From Tsukamurella sp. TY48 (GTDB lineage: Bacteria; Actinomycetota; Actinomycetes; Mycobacteriales; Mycobacteriaceae): DNA of 64,000 nucleotides. Location: assembly GCF_019656655.1 (NCBI RefSeq), contig NZ_BPMV01000002.1, positions 62,001 through 126,000 on the forward strand, in the 5' to 3' direction. Numbering within the stretch: position 1 is the stretch's first letter; every line of letters begins with the position of its first letter. Shown here in pieces: positions 19,157 to 27,540 of this stretch. The translations under genes and the position numbers were made by a program. The notes below the pieces were generated by a model that saw only the letters and a program-made list of their open reading frames with translations, did not search any database and was not told the DNA's origin.

Positions 19157-20155
19157 ATGGGTAGCGGTATCGGTCGAGGCATTGCTGTCGCACTGATTTC
19201 AGGATTCGCGTTCGCCATGTCGGGGCCCTTCGGCAAACCTCTGCTCGAGGCGGGCTGGAGCCCGGCGGGTGTGGTTCTGGTGCGGCTGTGGATCGCCGCT
19301 CTGGTCACGCTGATCCCGATGCTCGTCTTCGGTCGTGACCGCCTGGCCACGCTGCGCCGCGCGCCGTTCACCGTGCTGGCGTACGGGCTGCTCGCGGTGG
19401 TCGCTGTCCAGCTGGCGTACTTCAACGCCATCGCCCACATGTCGGTCACGGTGGCCCTGCTCATCGAGTTCTCCGCGCCGCTGTTGGTGCTGCTGTACCT
19501 GTGGGGCCGCTTCGGCCGGCGTCCCTCGCTGCGCACCACCATCGGTGCCGCGATCGCCGTGGTCGGCCTGGTGGCCGTGGTGTGCGCGGCGTCCGGCGGC
19601 GCTGCGGTGAGCCCCACGGGCCTGGCCTGGGCGATCCTCTCGCTCATCGGCCTGGCCGCGTACTTCCTGCTGGCCGAGGACGGCACCACCGCCGACGAGG
19701 CGGGGATCGACGCGCAGACGGTCGACCAGCTCGCCCTCGCCGTGGGCGGCCTGCTGGTGGGTGCGATCACGCTCTCGCTCACCGCGCTGGCCGGTCTCAC
19801 CCCGGTGCGGGTGACCACGGTTCCCGTGGTGCTCGGCAACATCGGCACCGTCCCGTGGTGGGTGCCCGCCGTGGTGATCGGCGCCATCGCGACGGGCCTG
19901 GCGTACGTCGCCGGCATCATCGCCATCAACATGGTGGGCCCGACCATCGCGTCCTTCCTCGGCTTCTCCGAGGTGATCGGTGCGGGCGTCGTGGCCTGGC
20001 TGCTGCTCGACGAGTCGCTCACGCCCCTGCAGATCGTGGGTGCCGTGGCCATCGTGATCGGCATCATCGTGGTCAAGCAGGGGGAGCGGCGGCGGATCTC
20101 GCCCGAGACCGGCGCGCTCGATCCGGCGATGGTCCCGTCGGTACCGCTGTCCTGA
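19157..20155 (+). CDS. EamA/DMT-family exporter
   Basis: Ten-helix drug/metabolite transporter, 332 aa, with two EamA repeats (first from GSGIGRGIAVALISGFAFAMSG, second from GLAWAILSLIGLAAYF). Family members export amino acids or other small metabolites. ATG follows GGAGG with 7 bases spacing. Divergent from a CGNR-type regulator that probably controls it. Its stop codon lies inside an inverted repeat shared with the convergent GNAT gene. Substrate unknown. Confidence 0.88.
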   Translation: MGSGIGRGIAVALISGFAFAMSGPFGKPLLEAGWSPAGVVLVRLWIAALVTLIPMLVFGRDRLATLRRAPFTVLAYGLLAVVAVQLAYFNAIAHMSVTVALLIEFSAPLLVLLYLWGRFGRRPSLRTTIGAAIAVVGLVAVVCAASGGAAVSPTGLAWAILSLIGLAAYFLLAEDGTTADEAGIDAQTVDQLALAVGGLLVGAITLSLTALAGLTPVRVTTVPVVLGNIGTVPWWVPAVVIGAIATGLAYVAGIIAINMVGPTIASFLGFSEVIGAGVVAWLLLDESLTPLQIVGAVAIVIGIIVVKQGERRRISPETGALDPAMVPSVPLS

Positions 20156-20172
20156 CGGGGCACCGGTCAGGA
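20150..20172. terminator. Inverted repeat spanning the stop codons of convergent genes
   Basis: TCCTGAC-N9-GTCAGGA covers the TGA of the EamA gene (20153-20155) and the stop of the GNAT gene (20167-20169). Probably a shared weak terminator. Confidence 0.55.
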
Positions 20173-20640
20173 GGTGAGCCGGGCGTCGAGGCGGCGCTGC
20201 TGCCAGTCCCAGTGCAGCATCTCGTACTCGACGCGGGCGTAGGGCGTGAGGTCGGATTCGGTGGGGTCCACATCGCCCGCGAGTGACTCCCAGTCCAGCA
20301 TCGCGATGTCGAGCTGTTGCATGCCCAGGGCGGACAGCACGCGGCGCGAGGCCACGTTGGACCATGCCGTCGACGCGTAGATGCGCGAGGTGAGGCCGCG
20401 GGTGAAGGCGTGATCCACCAGCGCCTCCGCGGCCTCGCCGCAGAATCCCCGGCGACGATGCGTCGCGGCCACCGCGTAACTCAGTTCGAGTCCGCGGGCG
20501 CGGCTGTGCCGGGAGGCGCGCAGTGCGATGCGGCCGAGAGTGTGCCGGGAATGGCGATCGACGATGTGGAACCGGCCGTCCGAGGCGGGGGACAGGTGCA
20601 GTCGAGGCGTCTCGATGTGCACGTCCAACGGGGCCTTCAC
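20167..20640 (-). CDS. GNAT-family N-acetyltransferase
   Basis: 157-aa GNAT domain of the RimJ/RimL-like type. The acetyl-CoA loop reads THRRRGFCGEAAEAL, and strand/helix elements RIYASTAWSNVASRRVLSALGM follow. The substrate is unknown. GTG 20640 is used, with AGGAAGG about 11 bases upstream, so the start is not firm. It is convergent with the EamA gene and divergent from the ATP-grasp gene. Confidence 0.8.
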   Translation of the reverse strand: MKAPLDVHIETPRLHLSPASDGRFHIVDRHSRHTLGRIALRASRHSRARGLELSYAVAATHRRRGFCGEAAEALVDHAFTRGLTSRIYASTAWSNVASRRVLSALGMQQLDIAMLDWESLAGDVDPTESDLTPYARVEYEMLHWDWQQRRLDARLTS

Positions 20641-20804
20641 CTGGCTCGGAACCTTCCTCGGCGGCGCGGCGGCGCAACGGACACCGCACGCCTCGCGGGG
20701 TGGGGGTTTTCGGACCGCAAGCCTATCCCGACGGTGCCCGCGTGCGCCGGACTTCCGGCGGGTGTCGCGCCGCGCGGGCCGCGGCGGCTGCCATACTGTC
20801 CGGC

Positions 20805-21677
20805 GTGACCTACCGAATCGCTCTTGCCACTTCCGCCGCGCAGCCCGACCTGGGTGAGCGCGGCAAGGAGATCCAGGCCGCGCTGCGGGCAGCCGGCCAC
20901 GACGCCGAGGCCGCGGTGTGGACCGATTCCGCCATCGACTGGGAGCAGTTCGACGCGGTCGTCCTCACCGATGTCTGGGATTACGCGCAGCGGTACGACG
21001 ACTTCCTCGGCTGGGCGTGGCGTGCCGCCGCGCAGTCGCTGGTGCTCAACCCGGAGCCGCTCGTGCGCTGGTACGCCGACAAGCGCTACCTGCGTGATTA
21101 CGAGTCCGAGGGCCTGCCGATCGTGCCGACCGAGTTCATCACCGTGCACGACGCCACCCTGGACCACGACTACCTCGGTGTCGAGCACCTCGTGCGCGCG
21201 TCGATCAGCGGCGGGCTCGACGAGGCCTTCCGGTACGGCCCGGACGATGCGGAGGCCAGCCGCGCGAAGCTGGAGGAGATCAAGTCGGGCGGCAACACCG
21301 TGATGGTCTCGCCGTACAGCGGCTCCGCCGAGGGCATCTCCCTGGTGTACCTGGGTGGCGAGTTCAGCCACGCCTTCGGCCGCGATCTGGCCGCCGAGCT
21401 GACCAGCGAGTCGACCGACGGCCGCCCGGTCGAGGTCATCGTGGACGCCGAGCCGACCGCCGCGGAGCGGGCGCTTGCCGACGCGGCGCTCAAGCCGATC
21501 GATCCCGCCAACCCGCCGCTGTACGTGCGCGTCGACCTCATCCGGTCGGCCGACGACACTCCGGTGATCCTCGAGCTCCAGGTGGTGCAGGCGGATCTGC
21601 ATCTCGAGCGCGTGGCCGACGGTGTGAACACCTTCGCCCGCAAGGTGATCGAGCGGATCGATTCCACCAAGGCCTGA
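20805..21677 (+). CDS. ATP-grasp-like protein (DcsG/RimK-type superfamily)
   Basis: 290-aa cytoplasmic protein of the ATP-grasp superfamily. The N-terminal region resembles the pre-grasp part of DcsG-type enzymes (VLTDVWDYAQRYDDFLGWAW; LNPEPLVRWYADKRYLRDYESEGLPIVPTEFI). The C-terminal ligand region includes VRVDLIRSADDTPVILELQVVQADLHLE, where metal-binding acidic residues are expected. Such enzymes form amide or similar bonds using ATP; the substrate here is unknown. GTG 20805 lies 5 bases after a -10 box TACTGT (20794-20799), so the mRNA is probably leaderless. Monocistronic, followed by a terminator. Confidence 0.72.
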   Translation: MTYRIALATSAAQPDLGERGKEIQAALRAAGHDAEAAVWTDSAIDWEQFDAVVLTDVWDYAQRYDDFLGWAWRAAAQSLVLNPEPLVRWYADKRYLRDYESEGLPIVPTEFITVHDATLDHDYLGVEHLVRASISGGLDEAFRYGPDDAEASRAKLEEIKSGGNTVMVSPYSGSAEGISLVYLGGEFSHAFGRDLAAELTSESTDGRPVEVIVDAEPTAAERALADAALKPIDPANPPLYVRVDLIRSADDTPVILELQVVQADLHLERVADGVNTFARKVIERIDSTKA

Positions 21678-21699
21678 CCTGCACGAACGCGATCGACAG

Positions 21700-21729
21700 C
21701 GTCCCCGTCCGGTGTTCCGGACGGGGACG
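21700..21729 (+). terminator. Rho-independent-type terminator after the ATP-grasp gene
   Basis: Perfect 13-bp stem CGTCCCCGTCCGG / CCGGACGGGGACG with loop TGTT, 22 bp after the stop codon, followed by ACCCGTTTTC. Confidence 0.85.
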
Positions 21730-21744
21730 ACCCGTTTTCGGGGG

Positions 21745-21773
21745 TTGCATTGAAAACAGTCGCGATATATCGT
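21745..21773 (+). promoter_or_regulatory. PadR-gene promoter with palindromic operator
   Basis: A -35 element TTGCAT (21745-21750), 17-bp spacer and -10 element TATCGT (21768-21773). The perfect palindrome CGATATATCG (21763-21772) overlaps the -10, an arrangement expected for autorepression by the PadR protein encoded just downstream. Confidence 0.65.
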
Positions 21774-21824
21774 CAATGCATCGGGTGGCCGAACATGCCG
21801 CCCCCTACCGAAAGGATTGCCACC

Positions 21825-22589
21825 ATGCGTAGGCACATTCACAACGAACGATTCGACATGCGGTTCCGGCACGACGATTTCCCGTCCGATTGCGGCGAGG
21901 GTCGTGGCGGCGCCCACGGTCGCGGCCGCGGCGAGGGCCGGGGTCGTGGCGAGGGCCGGGGCTTCGGTCCCGGCGGTTTCGGGCCCGGCGGTTTCGGTCC
22001 CGGAGTTCCCGGTTTCGGCCCCGAGGGTTTCGGCCCCGGTGGACCGGGACGCGGCGGCCGGGGGCGTGGGCGCGGACACGGACGGCGCGGCGTGCAGCGC
22101 GGCGACGTCCGGATCGCCGTCCTCAAGCTCCTGGAGATCGAGCCGATGCACGGGTACCAGATCGTCTCCTCCATCGAGGAGCGCACCGCCGGTGCCTGGA
22201 AGCCCAGCCCCGGCGCGATCTACCCCACCCTGAGCCAGCTCGAGGACGAGGGCCTGATCACCATCGAGCGGGAGAACGGCCGCAAGGTCGCCACGCTCAC
22301 CGATGCCGGCCGCGAGTACATCGCCGAGTCGCTCACCGACACCGACCCCTTCGCGGGCTTCGCCGGCGGCAGCGAGGAGCGCGGACACCTTCGCGACACC
22401 CTGCACGAGCTGCACGAGGTCACCCGGCGTGTGGGCCGCACCGGCGGCGCTGAGCAGATCGCCGCGGTCGATGCCGTTCTCGGCGACGCGATCAAGCAGA
22501 TCTACTTGCTGCTGGCCGGTGTCGACCGCACGCCGCCCGCTGCAGCGCCGTCCGACGATGCCGCTACGGACGCGCCGGACGAGGCGTAG
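21825..22589 (+). CDS. PadR-family regulator with Arg/Gly-rich disordered N-terminus
   Basis: 254 aa from ATG 21825, which follows AAAGGA; an earlier in-frame ATG at 21750 is rejected as it falls in the promoter. Residues about 20-90 are a low-complexity segment of RGRGEG and FGPGG repeats. The PadR winged helix follows (DVRIAVLKLLEIEPMHGYQIVSSIEER; GAIYPTLSQLEDEGLI), then a C-terminal dimerisation helix. PadR proteins are usually ligand-responsive repressors. No transporter gene is adjacent in the same direction. Its last 26 bp overlap the 3' end of modC on the opposite strand. Confidence 0.88.
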   Translation: MRRHIHNERFDMRFRHDDFPSDCGEGRGGAHGRGRGEGRGRGEGRGFGPGGFGPGGFGPGVPGFGPEGFGPGGPGRGGRGRGRGHGRRGVQRGDVRIAVLKLLEIEPMHGYQIVSSIEERTAGAWKPSPGAIYPTLSQLEDEGLITIERENGRKVATLTDAGREYIAESLTDTDPFAGFAGGSEERGHLRDTLHELHEVTRRVGRTGGAEQIAAVDAVLGDAIKQIYLLLAGVDRTPPAAAPSDDAATDAPDEA

Positions 22590-23574
22590 TCACCCGGTGG
22601 GCCCGCGCCGTATCGGGCCGCAGTCGCACCCGGTCGCCCGGGCGCAGTTCGCGGTGCCGGTCGGCGGGGAGCTCGGCCACCACGGTCGACGTGCCGCCGC
22701 CGCTCGCCGCGACGTCGCTGGTCACTCGGCAGCGTCCACCCACCACAGTCACCTCCACGACGGTGCCGGCCAGTCCGGCACCGTCGTCGGTGTCTTCGCC
22801 GGTGGCCGCGACGGTCACCGCATCGGGGCCGAAGACCCACGCCCCGTCGCCGTCCGGCAGCAGGTTCATCCCCGCCAGCCGGGCGGCGAAGGGAGTACTG
22901 GGGGAGAGCAGCAGCTCGGCTGCGGGCCGGTGTTCGACGATGCGCCCGCCGTCGAGCACCGCCGCCTCGTCGGCCAGAGCCACCACATCGGCGGCGTCGT
23001 GCGTGATCAGCACGCAGGTCAGATCCGCGAGCACCTCGCGCAGGACGGTGCGCATCTTCGGTCGTGCCGAGACGTCGAGTGCCGAGAGCGGTTCATCCAG
23101 AATCAGGACGCGTGGCTCCGCAGCGAGCGCCCGCGCCAGCGCCACCCGCTGCGCCTGCCCACCGCTCAGCTCGCCGGGCCTGCGATCCGCGAATTCCGCG
23201 GCACCCACCGCCTCCAGCCAGCGGTCCGCCGCCGCCAGCGCGCTGCGGCGGTCCGCGCCGGCACTGCGCGGCGCGAAGGCCACGTTCGCCCGCACGCCCA
23301 GATGCGGGAACAACCGCGTCGCCTGCCCCAGCAGCGCGACCCGGCGCCGGTGGGCGGGCACCCACACCGCGTCCGCACCGCCGGCCGCGAAGACCGTCGT
23401 GCCGTCGACCAGCACCCGCCCGGCATCGGGCCGCACCAGCCCGGCGATCGCGTCGGCCATCGTCGACTTCCCGGTCCCGTTCGGGCCCACCAGCGCCAGC
23501 GTGCGCCCGTTCGGCACGGTCAGCGCGGCATCCACGCCCCGGGCCGCGACGGTGATCGTCGCCTCCAGGGTCAC
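22564..23574 (-). CDS. modC: Molybdate ABC transporter ATP-binding protein
   Basis: 336-aa ATPase driving molybdate import. Walker [10 protein letters not shown], signature [16 protein letters not shown], Walker [13 protein letters not shown], and a C-terminal TOBE/MOP-like domain from about residue 260 ([17 protein letters not shown]) that binds oxyanion in ModC proteins. GTG 23574 overlaps the modB stop (GTGA), so translation is coupled. Corresponds to Rv1859 in M. tuberculosis, where modABC also lies near ndh. Confidence 0.92.
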   Translation of the reverse strand: MTLEATITVAARGVDAALTVPNGRTLALVGPNGTGKSTMADAIAGLVRPDAGRVLVDGTTVFAAGGADAVWVPAHRRRVALLGQATRLFPHLGVRANVAFAPRSAGADRRSALAAADRWLEAVGAAEFADRRPGELSGGQAQRVALARALAAEPRVLILDEPLSALDVSARPKMRTVLREVLADLTCVLITHDAADVVALADEAAVLDGGRIVEHRPAAELLLSPSTPFAARLAGMNLLPDGDGAWVFGPDAVTVAATGEDTDDGAGLAGTVVEVTVVGGRCRVTSDVAASGGGTSTVVAELPADRHRELRPGDRVRLRPDTARAHRVTTPRPARP

Positions 23575-24344
23575 CGGCGCCACCCCCGCACGCCGTACAC
23601 GCCCGCCACGATCACGGCGGCCACCACCAGCAGCACCAGCGACAGTGCCACGGCCGCCTGGGGATCGGTCTCGTTGCGCAGGTAGATCTCCAGCGGCAGC
23701 GTCCGCGTGGTCCCGGCGAGTGATCCGGCGAAGGTGAGGGTGGCGCCGAACTCGCCCAGCGCCCGGGCGAAGGTGAGTACCACGCCCGAGGCCACCGCCG
23801 GCAGGGCCAGCGGCAGGGTCACCCGGAACAGCACCACGGACGGGGAGGCGCCGAGTGTGGCCGCCGTCCGCTCGTACTCGGTACCCAGTGATCGCAGGGC
23901 GCCCTCGACGGCGAGCACCAGGAAGGGCAGGGCCACGAAGGCCTGGGCGAGCACCACGGCCACCGTGGTGAAGGCGATGTGCCCGCCGATGCCGCCGATC
24001 TGGCCCACCAGGCCGCGCCGGCCGAAGGCGTACAGCAGGGCGATGCCGCCCACCACGGGCGGCAGCACCAGCGGTAGTAGGACGACGGGCCGCAGCACGC
24101 CCACCAGTGGCGATCGGCCGCGGGCCAGCACCACGCCCAGCGGCACGCCCAGCACGATGCACAGGGCCGTGGCCGCCACCGAGGTCTGCAGCGAGAGGAG
24201 CAGCGCCGTGCGGGAGTCCGGTGAGGTCACGAGGGCGCCGAAGCGCGGCCAGTCGACCTTCGTCACCACCGCGAGCAGGGGGAGAACCACGAACGCGGCG
24301 CCCAGTGCGGCCGGGACCGCGATCCATTTCGGAACGGAGGTCAC
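23571..24344 (-). CDS. modB: Molybdate ABC transporter permease
   Basis: 257-aa inner-membrane permease with the ABC importer loop [27 protein letters not shown] (EAA motif) and five to six helices. GTG 24344 overlaps the modA stop codon, and its own stop overlaps the modC start. Forms the translocation channel with ModC. Confidence 0.92.
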   Translation of the reverse strand: MTSVPKWIAVPAALGAAFVVLPLLAVVTKVDWPRFGALVTSPDSRTALLLSLQTSVAATALCIVLGVPLGVVLARGRSPLVGVLRPVVLLPLVLPPVVGGIALLYAFGRRGLVGQIGGIGGHIAFTTVAVVLAQAFVALPFLVLAVEGALRSLGTEYERTAATLGASPSVVLFRVTLPLALPAVASGVVLTFARALGEFGATLTFAGSLAGTTRTLPLEIYLRNETDPQAAVALSLVLLVVAAVIVAGVYGVRGWRR

Positions 24345-25108
24345 GGCGTCCCGAAGCCCGCGGCGGTGAGCGCGGCGCGCCCCTCGGGTCCGCGCACGAA
24401 GCTCACGAAATCGTCCGCGCCGGCGCGGTTCTTCGCGTCCTTGAGCACGCCGATCGGGTACACGTTGACGGCGCCGTCGGCCTGCGGGAAGTCGACCGAG
24501 CCCACGGAATCTCCGGCGCCCCTGACGTCGGTCCGGTACACCAGGCCGGCATCGGCCTGGCCGAGTCGCACCTTGGACAGCACGCTCGAGACCGAGTCCT
24601 CCTCGCTCACCGGTCGCAGTGCGACGCCGGCCGCCTCGGTCACCTTGGCCGTCGCGGCACCACAGGGAACGGGTTTGGCGCACACCACGACCGAGACGTC
24701 GGGGCGCGCCAGATCGGCGAGCGCGCCGATCCGCTTGGGATTGCCCGCGGTGGTGGCGATGGTGAGGACATTGGTCGCGAAGGGCTGCGTCTGGTCCACG
24801 AGCGATGCGCTGCGCGCACGGTCCATGGTCGGGGTGTCCGCCGTGGCGAAGACGTCGGCGGGTGCGCCCTGGGTGAGCTGGGTCAGTAGGCCGGACGAGC
24901 CGCCGAAGGAGAATTTGACGGTGGAGCCGGGATGCTTCGCGGAGAAGTCGGTGGCCAGCTTCTCGAAGGTCGCCTGCAGGCTGGCCGCGGCGTACACGAT
25001 CACCGTGCCGCCGTCCGCGGAATCGCGGGTGGGGGAGTCACCGGAGCTCGAGCACCCCGAGACGAGAACGCCGAGCAGAACGGCTGCGGTCAGGCGTGTG
25101 GTGCGCAT
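24341..25108 (-). CDS. modA: Molybdate-binding lipoprotein
   Basis: 255-aa extracytoplasmic binding protein. Signal peptide with lipobox VSGC (Cys19), then the ModA fold: [40 protein letters not shown]. The Ser residues in these motifs are the expected oxyanion ligands. First gene of modABC, which supplies molybdenum for the molybdopterin cofactor. No upstream Mo-co riboswitch or ModE-like palindrome was recognised in the 50 bp before it; the thioesterase gene is divergent. Confidence 0.93.
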   Translation of the reverse strand: MRTTRLTAAVLLGVLVSGCSSSGDSPTRDSADGGTVIVYAAASLQATFEKLATDFSAKHPGSTVKFSFGGSSGLLTQLTQGAPADVFATADTPTMDRARSASLVDQTQPFATNVLTIATTAGNPKRIGALADLARPDVSVVVCAKPVPCGAATAKVTEAAGVALRPVSEEDSVSSVLSKVRLGQADAGLVYRTDVRGAGDSVGSVDFPQADGAVNVYPIGVLKDAKNRAGADDFVSFVRGPEGRAALTAAGFGTP

Positions 25109-25158
25109 CGCATCTCCCGGTGTCTAGGGCATCGGTGTCCGTGCACGACAATATCCCC

Positions 25159-25605
25159 ATGGCGAATCATGAGGTGACGGTCGCACTGCGCTGGTCCGAT
25201 ATGGACGCGCTGCAGCATGTGAACAACGTGTCGATGCTGCGGGTGCTGGAGGAGGCGCGCATCCGGTTCCTCACGGAGCGGGCCACCAGCGCGGGAACCG
25301 AGCGCGCGACGATGTTCGTGGCGCATCAGGAGATCGACTACGCGCAGCCACTGCTGTACTCGGCCGAGCCCGCACGGATCGCCATGTGCGTCACGCGGAT
25401 CGGTGGGTCGGGCTTCGACATCGGGTACACCGTGTACACGCCCGAGGGGGCCGTGGCGGCGCTCGCGGAGACCTCGATGGTGGTGGTCGACGGTGCCGCC
25501 AGCGGCCGCCCGATGGCGATCCCGGAGGGCATGCGCGCGGTGTTGACCGAGCTGCAGGGCGATCCCGTGCCGTTCCGCCGGCGCCGCACGGAATCGGCGT
25601 CCTAG
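25159..25605 (+). CDS. 4-hydroxybenzoyl-CoA-type acyl-CoA thioesterase
   Basis: 148-aa hotdog-fold thioesterase. The active-site region is LRWSDMDALQHVNNVSMLRVLEEAR, with the catalytic Asp and the usual HVNN. ATG 25159 is chosen because the fold begins there and a GACAAT-like -10 box lies 6 bases upstream, suggesting a leaderless mRNA. Its TAG stop shares CTAG with the stop of the convergent DUF1990 gene. Natural substrate unknown. Confidence 0.88.
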   Translation: MANHEVTVALRWSDMDALQHVNNVSMLRVLEEARIRFLTERATSAGTERATMFVAHQEIDYAQPLLYSAEPARIAMCVTRIGGSGFDIGYTVYTPEGAVAALAETSMVVVDGAASGRPMAIPEGMRAVLTELQGDPVPFRRRRTESAS

Positions 25606-26129
25606 CCGCCCGGCCGGACCATTGCGGCCAGGTAGCGCCGCGTCATCACCGCCTGCAGGAGGCGGCCGGCCGGCGCTCCGAGACGGGTGTACCACCGGCC
25701 CGGCCGGGAGAACGCGGAGACCACCGCGACCACCGCACCGTCGGCCCGCAGTTCGACCGAGAACAGCTCCTCGCCGCTCTCCGGATGCCCGGGCAGCGTG
25801 CCGTACGCGAAGCCCGCACGGTCCGGCTCGTCGAGCAGGTAGACCACCCGGCACGGGATCTGGAGGGGCCCCAGGAAGGGCGCGCTGAGCAGCAGGATCG
25901 TGCCCTCCTGCGCCGTCGGCGTGCTCGCACGCACCCGCATCCCGGCGCCGCGTTGCATGCCGTAGCCCAGGATCTGCTCGCGCACCGCGGCGAAGGCACC
26001 GGGACCGTGCCCGACCACCCGCTCGGCACGGATCACGTGCGCGTCGGCAGGCGGAGCCGCACCCGGCCGCGTGGCCCCCACCTCGGCGTAGGTGAGGGGT
26101 GCCCGTTCCCAACCGGCGAAGTCCGTCAT
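25602..26129 (-). CDS. DUF1990-family protein
   Basis: 175-aa protein of the DUF1990 family, found in actinobacteria and plants, with no settled biochemical role. Conserved core: TYAEVGATRP near the N-terminus, AFAAVREQILGYGMQRGAGM, FAYGTLPGHPESGEELF and FSRPGRWYTRLGAP. The fold is expected to be a SRPBCC-like barrel that could bind a lipid-like ligand. ATG 26129 fits the family start. Convergent with the thioesterase gene; a DMT transporter gene ends 11 bp upstream on the same strand. Confidence 0.85.
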   Translation of the reverse strand: MTDFAGWERAPLTYAEVGATRPGAAPPADAHVIRAERVVGHGPGAFAAVREQILGYGMQRGAGMRVRASTPTAQEGTILLLSAPFLGPLQIPCRVVYLLDEPDRAGFAYGTLPGHPESGEELFSVELRADGAVVAVVSAFSRPGRWYTRLGAPAGRLLQAVMTRRYLAAMVRPGG

Positions 26130-26140
26130 ACCCGTCGAAG

Positions 26141-26998
26141 TTACGCCGCCTCGCGGCGCGCCAGCCGGGCCGCGGCGTAGGCCCCGACCGCTACTGACGC
26201 GACCACCGCGACGCCCGCCACGCCTGTCACCGTGACCGATTCGCCGAGCACGGCCGCCCCGAGCGCCGCGGCGCACAGCGGCTCCGCGAGCGTGATCGCC
26301 GGGAGCGAGGCCGAGATCGGCGCGGGCTGGAAGGCGCGCTGCTGCAGGTACATCGCGCCCAGACCGGCCGCGATCAGCAGGTACAGCCGCCAATCGGTGA
26401 ACAGCCGCACGGTGTTGTCGAGGAAGTCCGCGTGCTCGTAGGAGGTCAGGACGGGCTTGGTGAGCACCGTCGCCACGCCGAACAGCAGTCCGGCGCCGAC
26501 GCCGAAGGACAGTGCGCGGGCGGAGCCGGGCAGCGAGCGCACCAGGCCCAACCCCGTCGAGACGGCCGTGATCGCCCCGATCACCGCGAGCGCGGGCAAC
26601 CACGAGGAACCCGGGGCGTCCGGCACACCGTCGGTGGGGCGGCCTGCCACCAGGAACAGGGCCAGGGCACCGGCGAGCAGTGCGGCGTACAGCCATTCCC
26701 GCCGCGTCACCCGGGTGTGGTTGAGCGCGGCCGAGACCGGCAGCGCGAACAGCAGCGCGGCCACGATGAGGGGTTGCACCACCAGCACCGGCCCGAAGAC
26801 CAGCGCCGCCGCCTGGAAGGCGTAGCCGCCGAGGTCCCCGGCCAGGCCGAGCCACCACCGGGGCCGGCGCAGCAACTGCGCGACGAGGGGCGTGCCTTCT
26901 TCGACGCTCGCGGCCTCGGCCTGCTGCGCCGCGGAACCGCAGGCGAACAGGAACGCTGCCACGAGCGCGAGCAGGATCGACAGGACCGTGGTGGACAC
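26141..26998 (-). CDS. DMT-superfamily transporter, DUF-type
   Basis: 285-aa protein with nine or ten hydrophobic helices, related to the actinobacterial DMT permeases annotated as EamA-like or magnesium-transporter-NIPA-like. Starts at GTG 26998, 7 bases after a TAGCTT -10 box, so the mRNA is probably leaderless. A longer frame upstream would overlap the divergent Rv0910-like gene and is rejected. Substrate unknown. Same strand as DUF1990, 11 bp apart, probably one operon. Confidence 0.8.
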   Translation of the reverse strand: MSTTVLSILLALVAAFLFACGSAAQQAEAASVEEGTPLVAQLLRRPRWWLGLAGDLGGYAFQAAALVFGPVLVVQPLIVAALLFALPVSAALNHTRVTRREWLYAALLAGALALFLVAGRPTDGVPDAPGSSWLPALAVIGAITAVSTGLGLVRSLPGSARALSFGVGAGLLFGVATVLTKPVLTSYEHADFLDNTVRLFTDWRLYLLIAAGLGAMYLQQRAFQPAPISASLPAITLAEPLCAAALGAAVLGESVTVTGVAGVAVVASVAVGAYAAARLARREAA

Positions 26999-27077
26999 GG
27001 GTATGAAGCTACGCCCGCGCAGAAGTCCTCCGCGACACGCTATGTTCGGTGCAACATCCGCCTGCGAAGGAGTTGTA

Positions 27078-27512
27078 GTGGCGAAGGTCGAGAGCACCAT
27101 CGAGGTGCCCCTTTCCCCCGACGAGGCCTGGGCCAAGGCCGCCGATCTGGACGTGCTGCCCGAGTGGGTCACCGTGCACGACGGCTACCGCAGCCCGCTG
27201 CCCGACGAGCTCACGGCGGGCCTGAAGATCAGCTCCGTGGTCAAGGTCAAGGGCCTGCGCAACCGGGTCGATTGGACGATCTCGACCTACGATCCGCCGC
27301 GCAAGCTGGTGCTGGACGGCAAGGGCATGGCCGGCACGAAGTACAAGCTCACCGTGACGGTGGCCCCCTCCGGGACCGGCACGAAGATGTCGCTGCGCGC
27401 GGATCTCGGTGGCGCTCCGTTCTTCGGACCCGTCGGGATCACCGTGGCGCGGGCGCTCAAGGGCGATATCGAGGAGTCGCTCGCCCGGTTCAAGCAGTTG
27501 TTCGTGCAGTAG
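27078..27512 (+). CDS. SRPBCC protein similar to M. tuberculosis Rv0910
   Basis: 144-aa START/SRPBCC-like protein with residue-level similarity to Rv0910 (VESTIEVPLSPDEAWAKAADL; VKVKGLRNRVDWTI; FFGPVGITVARAL). Rv0910 is listed as the toxin of the Rv0909/Rv0910 pair, but the fold is a hydrophobic-ligand barrel. GTG 27078 is preceded by AAGGAG with 5 bases spacing. No short Rv0909-like antitoxin gene lies before or after it, so a role as a toxin here is doubtful. Confidence 0.85.
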   Translation: MAKVESTIEVPLSPDEAWAKAADLDVLPEWVTVHDGYRSPLPDELTAGLKISSVVKVKGLRNRVDWTISTYDPPRKLVLDGKGMAGTKYKLTVTVAPSGTGTKMSLRADLGGAPFFGPVGITVARALKGDIEESLARFKQLFVQ

Positions 27513-27540
27513 GCACCGGACGACTGTCAGGGGGGCGCGC

